A stretch of DNA of 64,000 nt from contig NZ_LT629692.1 of NCBI RefSeq assembly GCF_900100885.1, forward strand, positions 620,001 through 684,000, given 5' to 3'. The stretch comes from Microbacterium pygmaeum. GTDB lineage: Bacteria; Actinomycetota; Actinomycetes; Actinomycetales; Microbacteriaceae. The notes under the pieces were generated by a model. That model did no database searches. It saw only the letters and a list, made by a program, of their open reading frames with translations, and was not told the origin of the DNA. This document shows, in pieces, positions 1-8,180 of the stretch. Positions within the stretch are counted from its first letter, which is position 1; each line of letters begins with the position of its first letter. Made by a program: the position numbers and the translations under genes.

Positions 1-1
1 C

Positions 2-376
2 GTCGGGTCGGCGCTGCTGCTCATCTGGTACGTCGCGCTGCTGGAACTGCAGTTCGAGCGCCACGCGCCGGGCGCCGACATCGACTCGTTCGGGGACGCC
101 GTCTGGTGGGCGTTCTGCACCGTCACCACGGTCGGCTACGGCGACTTCGTCCCGGTGACGATCCCCGGTCGCGTCGCCGCGGTCGCCCTCATGGTCGGCG
201 GCGTCGTCCTGGTCGGTCTGGTCGTCGCGACGATCTCGTCGTGGGTCGTGGAACGCGCCTCGCGCGGCCACGACGACGCGCAGCCGGCGAGCCGGGCCGA
301 CATCCAGCGACTGACCGCCGCCCTGCGTACGGCCGAAGAGCGCGTGGAAGCCGAACGCAAGGCGGCGGGGGCGTGA
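2..376 (+). CDS. Potassium channel family protein, C-terminal part (partial)
   Basis: The open frame enters from the left edge, so the start is missing; 124 residues remain. The selectivity filter TVGYGD follows a short pore helix (residues about 35-55), and one further membrane helix rich in Val, Leu and Gly follows. This is the pore and last helix of a two- or four-helix K+ channel. The tail is charged and helical (ending RVEAERKAAGA), with no RCK/TrkA-N domain visible. The stop overlaps the GTG of the next gene (GTGA), so the two are translationally coupled. The assignment to the ion channel 2 family is firm; substrate K+ is inferred from the filter. Confidence 0.85.
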   Translation, partial: VGSALLLIWYVALLELQFERHAPGADIDSFGDAVWWAFCTVTTVGYGDFVPVTIPGRVAAVALMVGGVVLVGLVVATISSWVVERASRGHDDAQPASRADIQRLTAALRTAEERVEAERKAAGA

Positions 377-1449
377 AGAAGCCGCCCGCACCTCCCGTTC
401 CGTCCGCCGCACCTGCCCTCTCGCCGACGCTGCGCGTCCTGATCGGGCTCGCCGCCGCAGTGATCGCGCTGGCTGGGCTCTCACTCGGCCGGGAGCTGGT
501 GGGCCCGCTGGCGCTCGCCGCGGTGATCGTGATCATCTGTCATCCGGTGCGGCATCCGCTCGAGCGGCGCGGCTGGCCGCGGTGGCTCGCCACGACGACC
601 GTGATCGTCGTCGCGTACCTGATCCTCGGCTTCCTTGCACTCCTGCTGTTCTTCGCCGGCACGCAGTTCGTCCGTCTCGTCGCCGACTATGCGGACGAGC
701 TGCAGGGGACCGCGCAGGCCGTGGTGGCATGGCTCGGGTCGGTCGGTCTGGACGACCAGGCGGCGGATGCCGCGGCATCCGTCCTCCAGCCCTCCACGAT
801 CGCCGGCTTCGCCGCTTCCCTCGGCGGCACCGTGCTGACTGTGCTCACCGCCTTCTTCTTCGTGCTCGCCTACGTGATCTTCATGGCGGCGGACGGGTCG
901 CGCTACGCGCGCGCCGAGTCGTCCTTCGGCGCGGCGGCGCGCACGTCGATCCGACGGGTCCAGAGCTTCAACACCGGCGTCCGCCGCTACTACATCGTCA
1001 ACGCGAGCTTCGGCGCAGTCGTGGCGATCATCGACGGACTCGCGCTCTGGGCGCTCGGCGTTCCCGCGCCCGCGGTGTGGGCGATCCTGGCCTTCGTGAC
1101 CAACTTCATCCCCAACATCGGCTTCGTGATCGGCCTCATCCCGCCGGCCCTGCTGGCCCTGGTGGTCGGCGGGTGGCCGCTCATGCTGGCCGTCATCGCG
1201 ATCTACTGCGTGGTCAACGTCACGCTGCAGGTGCTCGTACAGCCCAAGTTCGTCAGCGACGCCGTGAGCCTGAGCCTCACGCTGAGCTTCTTCTCGGTGA
1301 TCTTCTGGACGTTCATCATCGGACCCCTGGGCGCGATCCTGTCCATTCCACTGACGCTCCTGGTGCGCGCGCTCGTGCTCGAGGGCGATCCCGACGCGCG
1401 GTGGCTGCGCTGGCTGTCCGGTGACACGGTGTCGGCGCGCGACGGCTGA
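373..1449 (+). CDS. AI-2E family transporter (membrane permease)
   Basis: A 358-residue polytopic protein with about eight hydrophobic segments and the C-terminal motifs typical of the AI-2E/PerM family, including FIPNIGFVIGLIPPAL and the final segment with IIGPLGAILSIPL. The GTG start is chosen because it overlaps the stop of the upstream channel gene and gives a short Pro/Ala-rich cytoplasmic leader. Members are membrane exporters or exchangers of mostly unknown substrate; the name comes from TqsA of E. coli and does not prove quorum-signal transport. Coupling to a K+ channel gene suggests an ion-related role, but this is inference. Confidence 0.88.
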   Translation: MKKPPAPPVPSAAPALSPTLRVLIGLAAAVIALAGLSLGRELVGPLALAAVIVIICHPVRHPLERRGWPRWLATTTVIVVAYLILGFLALLLFFAGTQFVRLVADYADELQGTAQAVVAWLGSVGLDDQAADAAASVLQPSTIAGFAASLGGTVLTVLTAFFFVLAYVIFMAADGSRYARAESSFGAAARTSIRRVQSFNTGVRRYYIVNASFGAVVAIIDGLALWALGVPAPAVWAILAFVTNFIPNIGFVIGLIPPALLALVVGGWPLMLAVIAIYCVVNVTLQVLVQPKFVSDAVSLSLTLSFFSVIFWTFIIGPLGAILSIPLTLLVRALVLEGDPDARWLRWLSGDTVSARDG

Positions 1450-1452
1450 GCC

Positions 1453-2295
1453 TCAGGCGGTGCCGTTCGCGCGGTCGCGCCACTGCAGGAGCGGAACGAT
1501 CTCGGACAGGTCGTAGTCCGGGCCGTCCAGGGCCGGGATCAGCAGGCGCACGCCCTGCGCGTACAGCCGGTCCGGTCCGTCGGGCTCCAGCAGCGGCCCG
1601 AAGCGCCGGATGCTGAACCCGCTGGACAGTTCGATCTCTGCGGGATCGCGGTCCTCCTGCGCGCACCAGTCGTGCAGGACGCCGATCTTGCGGGGCAGAT
1701 CCTCGAGCGTCGCGAACGTGTGCCAGATGTCTGCGTGCTGCGCGACCAGGCGCAGGGTCTTGCGCTCGCCCTGCCCGCCGATGAGGATCGGGATCTTCCG
1801 GGTGGGGGCGGGGTTGAGCTCGTCCCAGCGTGCCCGGATCCGGGGCAGGTCGGCCGCCAGCGCGTCCAGTCGGCTCCCCACGGTTCCGAACGGATACCCG
1901 TACCCGTCGTAGTCGCGCTCGGCCCAGCCCGATCCGGTGCCGAAGATGAGGCGTCCCGTCCCGGCCGCTCCGGCGCTGATGTGGTCGACGGTACGGGCCA
2001 TGTCGGCCTGCAGGTCCGGGTTGCGGTACGAGTTGCAGTTCACGAGCGGGCCGAACTCGACCCGTTCGGTGATCTCGGCCATCGCCGCCAGCACCGTCCA
2101 CGCCTCGAAATGCGGCGCGTCCAGCGGCTCACTGAGCGGGTAGAAGTGGTCCCAGTTGAAGATCGCGTCGACGCCGAGATCCTCTGCGCGCAGGACGGCG
2201 TCCCGCAGCTGCGGAAACGTCGCATGCTGTGGTGCCAGCTGCACGCCGATGCGGACGGGACGGGATGCTGCGGGGTGGGCGATCTGCTCGGTCAC
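1453..2295 (-). CDS. LLM class F420-dependent oxidoreductase
   Basis: 280 residues of the luciferase-like monooxygenase fold: an N-terminal beta strand RIGVQLAPQ, the WDHF motif, the FGTGSGW segment and ILIGGQG strand typical of F420-dependent members. It probably reduces or oxidises a small substrate with deazaflavin F420; the substrate is not predictable. The frame continues upstream through a palindromic repeat, but the real start is taken as the GTG at 2295, because TAGCGT lies seven bases before it, a leaderless promoter arrangement. The short gap to the AI-2E gene is convergent. Confidence 0.86.
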   Translation of the reverse strand: MTEQIAHPAASRPVRIGVQLAPQHATFPQLRDAVLRAEDLGVDAIFNWDHFYPLSEPLDAPHFEAWTVLAAMAEITERVEFGPLVNCNSYRNPDLQADMARTVDHISAGAAGTGRLIFGTGSGWAERDYDGYGYPFGTVGSRLDALAADLPRIRARWDELNPAPTRKIPILIGGQGERKTLRLVAQHADIWHTFATLEDLPRKIGVLHDWCAQEDRDPAEIELSSGFSIRRFGPLLEPDGPDRLYAQGVRLLIPALDGPDYDLSEIVPLLQWRDRANGTA

Positions 2296-2344
2296 CCGGA
2301 CAACGCTAGCGTTCGGCGAGAGACGACCACCCCGAGCCCGCCGT

Positions 2345-2394
2345 TTGACCCGATCGGCCCCCTCCCCGAGCCGGGAGGGGGCCGATCGGGTCAA
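2345..2394. repeat. Palindromic repeat element, intergenic copy
   Basis: A perfect 22-base inverted repeat (2345-2366 and 2373-2394) with a six-base loop CGAGCC. The arm starts TTGACCCGATCGG and ends in a C-rich stretch. It lies between the end of the SHOCT gene and the start of the LLM gene, so it could act as a terminator, though no T tract follows. A second copy with the same TTGACC.ATCGGCCCC core is inside the manganese transporter gene at 57281-57338. Confidence 0.8.
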
Positions 2395-2403
2395 GTACCG
2401 GGC

Positions 2404-2745
2404 TCAGCCGAGCAGCTTGGCCTTTGCGGCCGCGAACTCCTCGTCCGACAGGATCCCGGACGCGTGCAGCTGACCGAGCTGGGTCAGCTGCGCCATCAGA
2501 TCCGGCGGGGCAGCGGCAGGTGCCGCCGGCGCGGTGGGCTGCGCGTTCGCGACGGCCTGTGCGGCCGCAGCATCCATCGCCGCCTGCTGCTGCTGCGCCT
2601 CGTACGCCTGCGCCTCCGCAGCCTGGTTGGCCTTGTTCGCCTGGTGCGACGCGACGCCGCCGGCGACCGCGGTTGCGGTACCCGCGACCACGGCGGTGCG
2701 TGCGGCCAACCCGAGCAGTCCCGGGCGTCCCATTCTTCGCAACAT
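2404..2745 (-). CDS. SHOCT domain small protein
   Basis: 113 residues. The N-terminus has a hydrophobic Ala/Val-rich segment (about residues 8-32), the middle is an Ala/Gln-rich coiled or disordered stretch (QQQQAAMDAAAAQ), and the last 30 residues are a SHOCT domain (LTQLGQLHASGILSDEEFAAAKAKLL). SHOCT domains are short helical oligomerisation modules attached to many membrane proteins. The start at 2745 is supported by AAGGAA seven bases upstream; longer in-frame extension is ignored. It follows the DUF6325 gene closely and is probably co-transcribed. Role unknown. Confidence 0.82.
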   Translation of the reverse strand: MLRRMGRPGLLGLAARTAVVAGTATAVAGGVASHQANKANQAAEAQAYEAQQQQAAMDAAAAQAVANAQPTAPAAPAAAPPDLMAQLTQLGQLHASGILSDEEFAAAKAKLLG

Positions 2746-2756
2746 CTCGATTCCTT

Positions 2757-3176
2757 TCAGCCGACGTGCTCGGACAAGAACGCATTGACGATCGGGGCGG
2801 GGATGCCCTCGCGGGCGAGGACGGCCCCGCCCGCGTCGTAGAGCGCGCCGGCGAACGCCTTGGCCCACAGCAGCTCGACGACCAGGACGGCGGCCGAGCT
2901 CCCGGGCGCCACCCCCTCAGCGAGGGCGGCGATGTCGTCCTCACCGGCGAGGCCCGCGAGGTCGAGCGCGGGCACGCCCGCGTCGTCGCTCGTGTCGGAG
3001 AGCTCGAGGATGCTGAGCTCCCCGTCGAGCGACCGGGTGACGAAGACGAGGTCGAGCACGTTCACCGTGCCCGATGCGACCAGATCATCCACCGCCTGCA
3101 GAATGGCGGGACCGGGGCGGTCGCCGTCGAAGCCGATCGCGTAGAGCTCGATGGGCCCGTAGTCGAATGTGGTCAT
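2757..3176 (-). CDS. DUF6325 family protein
   Basis: 139 residues, soluble and acidic, matching the DUF6325 pattern: FDYGPIELYAIGFDGDRP at the start, a central LDLVFVTRSLDG strand, and the C-terminal LLWAKAFAGALYDAGG helix. The family is common in actinobacteria next to SHOCT proteins and has no assigned function. GGAGA lies four bases before the ATG. Its 10-base distance from the upstream gene and 11 from the SHOCT gene makes a three-gene operon likely. Confidence 0.8.
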   Translation of the reverse strand: MTTFDYGPIELYAIGFDGDRPGPAILQAVDDLVASGTVNVLDLVFVTRSLDGELSILELSDTSDDAGVPALDLAGLAGEDDIAALAEGVAPGSSAAVLVVELLWAKAFAGALYDAGGAVLAREGIPAPIVNAFLSEHVG

Positions 3177-3186
3177 GTCGTCTCCT

Positions 3187-3396
3187 TCATCTGTCCAGCG
3201 GGTTCACTGAGACGACCTCGATGTTGAGGTCGCGGAACACATCCAGCAGTCCGAGCAGTGCGGGCTGGTCGGGTACCGACCCGACGACGTGCGTGGCCCC
3301 CGCGCCGTCGGTCGAGACCGTGAAGCCCTCCAGCGCGGCGATCAGGTCAGGGCCGAGCCGACCCCGGACCACGACCTCCATCACATGCGCTGTCAT
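3187..3396 (-). CDS. Small conserved hypothetical protein
   Basis: 69 residues, predicted alpha/beta with no membrane segment; contains VVVRGRLGPDLIAALEGF and ends FRDLNIEVVSVNPL. The repeated strand-helix-strand order resembles a small ferredoxin-like (ACT-like) fold, but I do not recognise a family with certainty. The start at 3396 is preceded by GGAGAGGACC. It is the first gene of the DUF6325-SHOCT operon and diverges from the LuxR regulator gene. Confidence 0.68.
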   Translation of the reverse strand: MTAHVMEVVVRGRLGPDLIAALEGFTVSTDGAGATHVVGSVPDQPALLGLLDVFRDLNIEVVSVNPLDR

Positions 3397-3525
3397 GCGA
3401 GGTCCTCTCCGCTCGGCGCACTGCGTCGTGCCTGATGACATGGTGCAACGGTGGCCTCGAAACCCCGTCACCCTTGTGGGATGATTCCCCTGGCCGGGCG
3501 GGGTCAAGCCCGGGGCTGGGAGCCG

Positions 3526-6099
3526 ATGCCTGTGAGCGACACGCGCGTCATCCTTCCGCACGCGGTGGATCGGCCGGTGCTGCGGTCGGCGATCGACGCC
3601 GGCATCCGCGCGCCGCTCACGGTCGTGGTCGCTCCCGCCGGCTACGGCAAGAGCGTCCTGCTCACGCAGTGGATGCACTCGCGACCGGACCTGTCGATCG
3701 CCTGGCTGGACATCACGGGCGTCGACGTCGACGCCTCGCTCTTCGCAACCCGACTGGTCGAGGCCCTGACAGCGGTGGAGCCCGACATGCCCCACCCTGA
3801 TGCGCCCGTCACCACCGGCGACGAGCTCGGCGAACCGTTCCTGGAGGCGCTCGCGGCCTCACTCGCCTCGCTCGGCGAGGTCGTGATCGTCTTCGACGAC
3901 CTCCACCACATCTCCGCCAGCGGCATCGCCGCCGACCTCTGGCGTCTGGCCGACCTGCTGCCGGCGAACGCCCACCTGATCTTCTCGACGCGCACCGACA
4001 GCCGCATCGGCCGGAACCGTCATCGGCTGCAGCACGGCCTCGTCGAGCTGCGCCAGGCGCAGCTCGCGTTCAGCGACGAGGAGACGGCGCTGCTGCTCGA
4101 GAACATCACCGGCCGCTCGGTGCCGCAGTCGGCGGCCGCGACCGTCGCCCGTCACACGGAGGGATGGGCTGCCGGCGTTCAGCTGAGCGCGCTGACCCTC
4201 CGGTTCGAGACCGACGTCGACCGTTTCGCAGACCGACTGGATGAGACCGACCGCCTCATCGTGGACTACCTCAGCGAAGAGGTCCTCGACGCGCAGTCGG
4301 CGCAGCGACGCCGGGCGCTCCTGCAGCTGGCCGCCCTCGACGAGGTCTCCGGCGGACTCGCTGAGGCGGTCACCGGCGTGCCCGACGGCGAGCTGTTCCT
4401 CGCCGAGCTGCTGAGCGATTCGATGTTCCTGATCCCGGTCACCGATCGACCCGGGCGCTACCGGTTCCATCATCTCTTCCGCGATCTGCTGCGCTATCGC
4501 CTGCGCGCATCAGACTCGGGAGAAGAAGCGCGCGTGCTGCTGGCGGCCGCGGACTGGCACCTGCAGTGGGGGGAGTATCCGACCGCGATCGAGTACCTGC
4601 TGCGAGCCCGGGAGTGGGAGCGGGTCTTCGCCCTGCTGCTGGCGAGCGGCCGCGATGTCTATGATCAGGTGCGCACGACGACGGTGGCCCGCTGGCTCTC
4701 GCTGGTGCCGGGCGACGTCCGGGCGAAGAACCTCGACGCACAGCTGCTCTACGCGATCGTGGCGGGCATGAGCGGGCGCGCGGCACTCGCCCTGGAGATC
4801 CTCCGAGGACTGCTGAGCGAGGACCGGATGGATGCCGGCCACCGACAGGTCGCGCTGACCTACCTGGCGGCGGGGGTGCAGTTCCAGCCGCATCCCGAGG
4901 TCTCTCTGGAAGCCGGTCGACGTGCCGTTGCGGCGCTCACCGAGCACCCCGAGGCACCCGTGCCGGTCCTGCTCCAGCTCACGCACCGGCCGTTCCTCGA
5001 GGCGCTCGCCCTGGTCTCGATCGCGCGAGGCCACTTCCTGGTCGGGGAGCTGGAAGCAGCGCGGAACATCCTGACTCGCACCCTTCACACCGAGGGGGCG
5101 ACGTATGCCACCTACCGCGTGCATCTGCTGGGCAGTCTGGCACTCGTCGAGGCGTGGAGCGGGCGTCTGCAGATCGCCCTCGAACTCTCCGCCGAGGCGC
5201 TCGAACTCGCGCGCGAGCACGCGCTGCTCACGCATCCCGCCCCCGCCGACGCGTACCTCGCCCGTGCGGTCGCCTCGATCCAGCGCGGCGAGCCGGAGGC
5301 CGGCGCGATCGCCCTGCACGAGGGTGGCGTGCGCGCAGCCGCGAACCAGCGCACGCAGCTGATGTGGGTGGCGCACCTGGCCGGCACGATGATCGATCCG
5401 GATCGATCCGATCCGGCGAACTTCGAGCCGTCATCCGCCCCTCCGCCGCTCGTCCGCCGCGCGCAACTGGCGCTCGAGTGGCGAGCGGATCGCCTGCGGG
5501 GCGAGCCCCGCATGCAGCTGAGCGAACCCCTGACGGAATGGTCGACACTCGCCTTCGAGCAGGTGGCGGCACTGCTCGCACGCGGCGAGGCGCGGCGGGC
5601 TCGCGAGTACCTGACCGCGGTGCGCTTCACCCTCGACCCGCTGAGTCCGGTCGCGAAGATCGAGCGAGGGATCGCGCTGGCCTGGCTGGGCCTGGCCGAG
5701 GGCCGCACGAGCGAGGTGCGTGCGCAGCTCGAGTCGGCGCTTCAGGTCGCAGAGAAGGAGCGGCTGCTTCTCGTGGTCACCTCCGCCGGTCCGGTCCTCG
5801 CCGAGCTCATGGCGATGCTGCCTGCCCCGCAGTCCGCCTTCCGGCGGCTCGTCCAGGAGCGCCTCGGAGTGACGCGCGATGCGGAGGCGGTGCAGCTGGC
5901 CGAGCCGCTGACCGCACGCGAGCTGGAGATCCTCGCCCTGCTGCCGACACGTCTGACCAACACCGAACTGGCGGCACGGTACTTCGTGTCGGTGAACACG
6001 ATCAAGACCCACGTCGGGCACATCTACCGCAAGCTCGACGTGACGGGGCGAGATGCCGCGGTGGCGCGTGCGCGCGAACTCGGCCTCGTGACGGTCTGA
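3526..6099 (+). CDS. MalT-like LuxR family transcriptional regulator
   Basis: About 857 residues with the MalT/LAL layout: an STAND-type ATPase at the N-terminus (Walker A APAGYGKS near residues 35-43, Walker B VVIVFDDLHH near 120), a long helical TPR-like sensor region, and a C-terminal LuxR HTH (about residues 796-857, with LTARELEILALL and NTIKTHVGHIYRKL). Such proteins switch on target genes after a ligand binds the sensor region. GGGAG sits close to ATG 3526 and nine bases before GTG 3532, so either may be used. It diverges from the DUF6325-SHOCT operon, a plausible target. Confidence 0.88.
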   Translation: MPVSDTRVILPHAVDRPVLRSAIDAGIRAPLTVVVAPAGYGKSVLLTQWMHSRPDLSIAWLDITGVDVDASLFATRLVEALTAVEPDMPHPDAPVTTGDELGEPFLEALAASLASLGEVVIVFDDLHHISASGIAADLWRLADLLPANAHLIFSTRTDSRIGRNRHRLQHGLVELRQAQLAFSDEETALLLENITGRSVPQSAAATVARHTEGWAAGVQLSALTLRFETDVDRFADRLDETDRLIVDYLSEEVLDAQSAQRRRALLQLAALDEVSGGLAEAVTGVPDGELFLAELLSDSMFLIPVTDRPGRYRFHHLFRDLLRYRLRASDSGEEARVLLAAADWHLQWGEYPTAIEYLLRAREWERVFALLLASGRDVYDQVRTTTVARWLSLVPGDVRAKNLDAQLLYAIVAGMSGRAALALEILRGLLSEDRMDAGHRQVALTYLAAGVQFQPHPEVSLEAGRRAVAALTEHPEAPVPVLLQLTHRPFLEALALVSIARGHFLVGELEAARNILTRTLHTEGATYATYRVHLLGSLALVEAWSGRLQIALELSAEALELAREHALLTHPAPADAYLARAVASIQRGEPEAGAIALHEGGVRAAANQRTQLMWVAHLAGTMIDPDRSDPANFEPSSAPPPLVRRAQLALEWRADRLRGEPRMQLSEPLTEWSTLAFEQVAALLARGEARRAREYLTAVRFTLDPLSPVAKIERGIALAWLGLAEGRTSEVRAQLESALQVAEKERLLLVVTSAGPVLAELMAMLPAPQSAFRRLVQERLGVTRDAEAVQLAEPLTARELEILALLPTRLTNTELAARYFVSVNTIKTHVGHIYRKLDVTGRDAAVARARELGLVTV

Positions 6100-6113
6100 G
6101 TCCGGGCGGCGGT

Positions 6114-6168
6114 CAGCCGGCGCGGCCGGCCCGCATCAGCCGGCGCAGCCGGCGCGGCCGGCCCGCAT
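6114..6168. repeat. GC-rich 23-bp direct repeat between convergent genes
   Basis: Two identical 23-base copies (6114-6136 and 6146-6168) beginning CAGCCGGCGCGGCCGGCC, separated by nine bases that repeat the start of the unit. They contain GGCCGGCC palindromes and lie between the LuxR gene and the convergent gene that ends at 6168. They may form structured RNA that ends transcription from both sides. Confidence 0.6.
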
Positions 6169-6791
6169 CAGCCGGCGGGGTCGATGCGCAGCACGGTCGG
6201 CGATTCGCCCAGCTGGAGGTCGTCGACGACGCGGAGGCTCCGCGCGAGCTGGTCGACGGCCTCGATCGCGATGCCGAAGCGCTCTCGGTCGCTGCACACG
6301 GCGGTGACCGTGACGAAGTGCGAGCCGGTGTCCCACGTGTAGGTGGCGAACGGGGGAGTCCGCGTGTCTGCGGGCAGTGGCATCTCGAGCTTCTCGCCGA
6401 CCCCCAGATACGTGCCGCGGAAGGTCTCGGTGTCGTCGTACTCCATCGGCATCGACGCCCTCGCCGCACGCAGCTGCGCCGTCGCCTCCTGGACCTGCGC
6501 CATGACGACGACCAGCTCGGGATCGGCCTTCCACACCCACACGAGCACACGTCCCGCTGCCCGCTTCATCAGGAACGGCGTGGCCTGACTCATGGCCCAG
6601 GCCGCGAAGCCGTTCCGAGACGGCTTTGCGGCCGGCCCGTCGTCTGAGCCCGCTTCGAGGCCCATCGCCCGATTGGCCTGGTTCAGCAGCATCCGGATCG
6701 CGGCCTTGCGATGGCGCCGCCCGCCGAATCCGAGCGAGTCGGTGATCGCAACCCAGCGCGTGGGATCGGCATCGGCCTGCAGTCGGGGCAT
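6168..6791 (-). CDS. Hypothetical protein
   Basis: 207 residues, no clear signal peptide or membrane helix, family not recognised. The N-terminal half is basic (FGGRRHRKAAIRMLLNQ); the C-terminal half looks like an alternating strand-helix domain (VLVWVWKADPELVVVMAQ, VTVTAVCSDRERFGIAIE). The ATG at 6791 has TACGCT six bases upstream with GGAGGA between, so the transcript is probably leaderless and the start is secure. It diverges from the glycosyltransferase pair. Confidence 0.6.
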   Translation of the reverse strand: MPRLQADADPTRWVAITDSLGFGGRRHRKAAIRMLLNQANRAMGLEAGSDDGPAAKPSRNGFAAWAMSQATPFLMKRAAGRVLVWVWKADPELVVVMAQVQEATAQLRAARASMPMEYDDTETFRGTYLGVGEKLEMPLPADTRTPPFATYTWDTGSHFVTVTAVCSDRERFGIAIEAVDQLARSLRVVDDLQLGESPTVLRIDPAG

Positions 6792-6860
6792 TCCTCCAGC
6801 GTACGAGGCGAGACGACGCGCCCGCTGGGAGGGTCCCCAGGGCCTCGGAGGGTGCTCGGG

Positions 6861-6866
6861 TACAGT
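6861..6866 (+). promoter_or_regulatory. Candidate -10 element of the glycosyltransferase operon
   Basis: TACAGT at 6861-6866 fits the TANNNT actinobacterial -10 pattern and lies about 60 bases before the GTG at 6929. It would give a short 5' leader ahead of the two glycosyltransferase genes. No strong -35 was identified, so confidence is limited. Confidence 0.35.
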
Positions 6867-6928
6867 TGAGGACGCAGCACCGACCTCGTGCGACCCCACC
6901 CGCCGCAGAGACAGGCAATCAGCATCCC

Positions 6929-8176
6929 GTGACCTCCCCCGCCACGCCCGATGACCTCGGTTCCGGTTCGGCCGTCGCTCCCGACGCGGCCGCCCAGCCG
7001 TCGCAGAAGCGACCGCTCACGGTGCTCATCGGCGCAGACACCTTCGCACCGCACGTCAACGGAGCCGCGCGCTTCGCCGAGCGGCTCGCCGCCGGACTCG
7101 TCGCCCGCGGCCACCACGTGCACGTCATGGCGCCCAGCGCGACCCGCGGCAAGCACGGGGTGATCACCGAGGTCATCGAGGACGAGCCGATGACGGTCCA
7201 TCGCATCCCGTCGCACCGCTACCTGCCGCACGACTGGCTGACCTTCGTGTTCCCCTGGATGTCGAAGCACTACGCGCGCAAGGCGCTGGATTCGGTCAAG
7301 CCCGATGTCGTGCACATCCAGTCCCATATCGTGCTGGGGCGAGGACTCGCGCGGGAGGCGCGCAAGCGCGGCATCCCGATCATCGCCACCAACCACGTGA
7401 TGGCCGAGAACATCCTCGACTTCACCACGCTGCCGCCCGCGCTGAACCAGGTTTTCGTGAACCTCGCGTGGGCCGATGCGAAGCGGACCTTCGATATGAC
7501 GCAGGCGGTCACCACACCGACGCGCAAGGCGGCGGACTTCCTCGAATCGACGATCGACATCCACGGCGTCATCCCGATCAGCTGTGGCATCGATGCCACC
7601 AACTACACCCCCGACCTCACGCCGCGCGCCGGGAATCGCGTGCTGTTCGTCGGCCGGCTGACCACCGAGAAGCACATCGACGTGCTGTTGAAGGCGATGC
7701 AGAAGCTGGATGCCTCGCTCGAGGCCACCCTCGACATCGTCGGCGACGGCGACCAGCGCCGGGCCCTCGAGAAGCTCGCTCACGATCTGGGTCTGGATTC
7801 GCGCGTGACCTTCCACGGACGCACCGACGAGTCGGAGCTGCGCTCGCTGCTGACCAGGGCGAGCGTGTTCGCGATCGCCTCGATCGCCGAGCTGCAGTCG
7901 ATCGCGACCATGGAGGCGATGGCCTCGGGCCTGCCCATCGTCGCCGCGAACGCCGTCGCGCTGCCCCACCTCGTGCAGGACGGCGAGAACGGCTACCTGT
8001 TCGAGCCGGGCAACGTCGACGAACTCGCCGCGCGGCTGACCGACGTGCTCACCGCCGCACCCGACGACCGCCTGCGGATGCAGCAGGCGTCGCTGAAGGG
8101 TGTCGAGGTCCACGACATCAACCGCACGCTGGACACCTTCGAGGCGCTCTACCGCGGCGAACCGATCGGCACGTAG
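6929..8176 (+). CDS. GT4 family glycosyltransferase
   Basis: 415 residues with a GT-B fold. The N-terminal acceptor domain opens LTVLIGADTFAPHVNGAARF; the C-terminal nucleotide-sugar domain has VLFVGRLTTEKHIDVLLKAM and the EX7E region in FAIASIAELQSIATMEAMASGLP. This resembles mannosyltransferases acting on phosphatidylinositol or glycolipid acceptors in actinobacteria, but donor and acceptor cannot be fixed. The GTG at 6929 is chosen since upstream in-frame codons encode a low-complexity leader. Only four bases separate it from the next glycosyltransferase, so the two form an operon. Confidence 0.86.
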   Translation: MTSPATPDDLGSGSAVAPDAAAQPSQKRPLTVLIGADTFAPHVNGAARFAERLAAGLVARGHHVHVMAPSATRGKHGVITEVIEDEPMTVHRIPSHRYLPHDWLTFVFPWMSKHYARKALDSVKPDVVHIQSHIVLGRGLAREARKRGIPIIATNHVMAENILDFTTLPPALNQVFVNLAWADAKRTFDMTQAVTTPTRKAADFLESTIDIHGVIPISCGIDATNYTPDLTPRAGNRVLFVGRLTTEKHIDVLLKAMQKLDASLEATLDIVGDGDQRRALEKLAHDLGLDSRVTFHGRTDESELRSLLTRASVFAIASIAELQSIATMEAMASGLPIVAANAVALPHLVQDGENGYLFEPGNVDELAARLTDVLTAAPDDRLRMQQASLKGVEVHDINRTLDTFEALYRGEPIGT

Positions 8177-8180
8177 CGCC

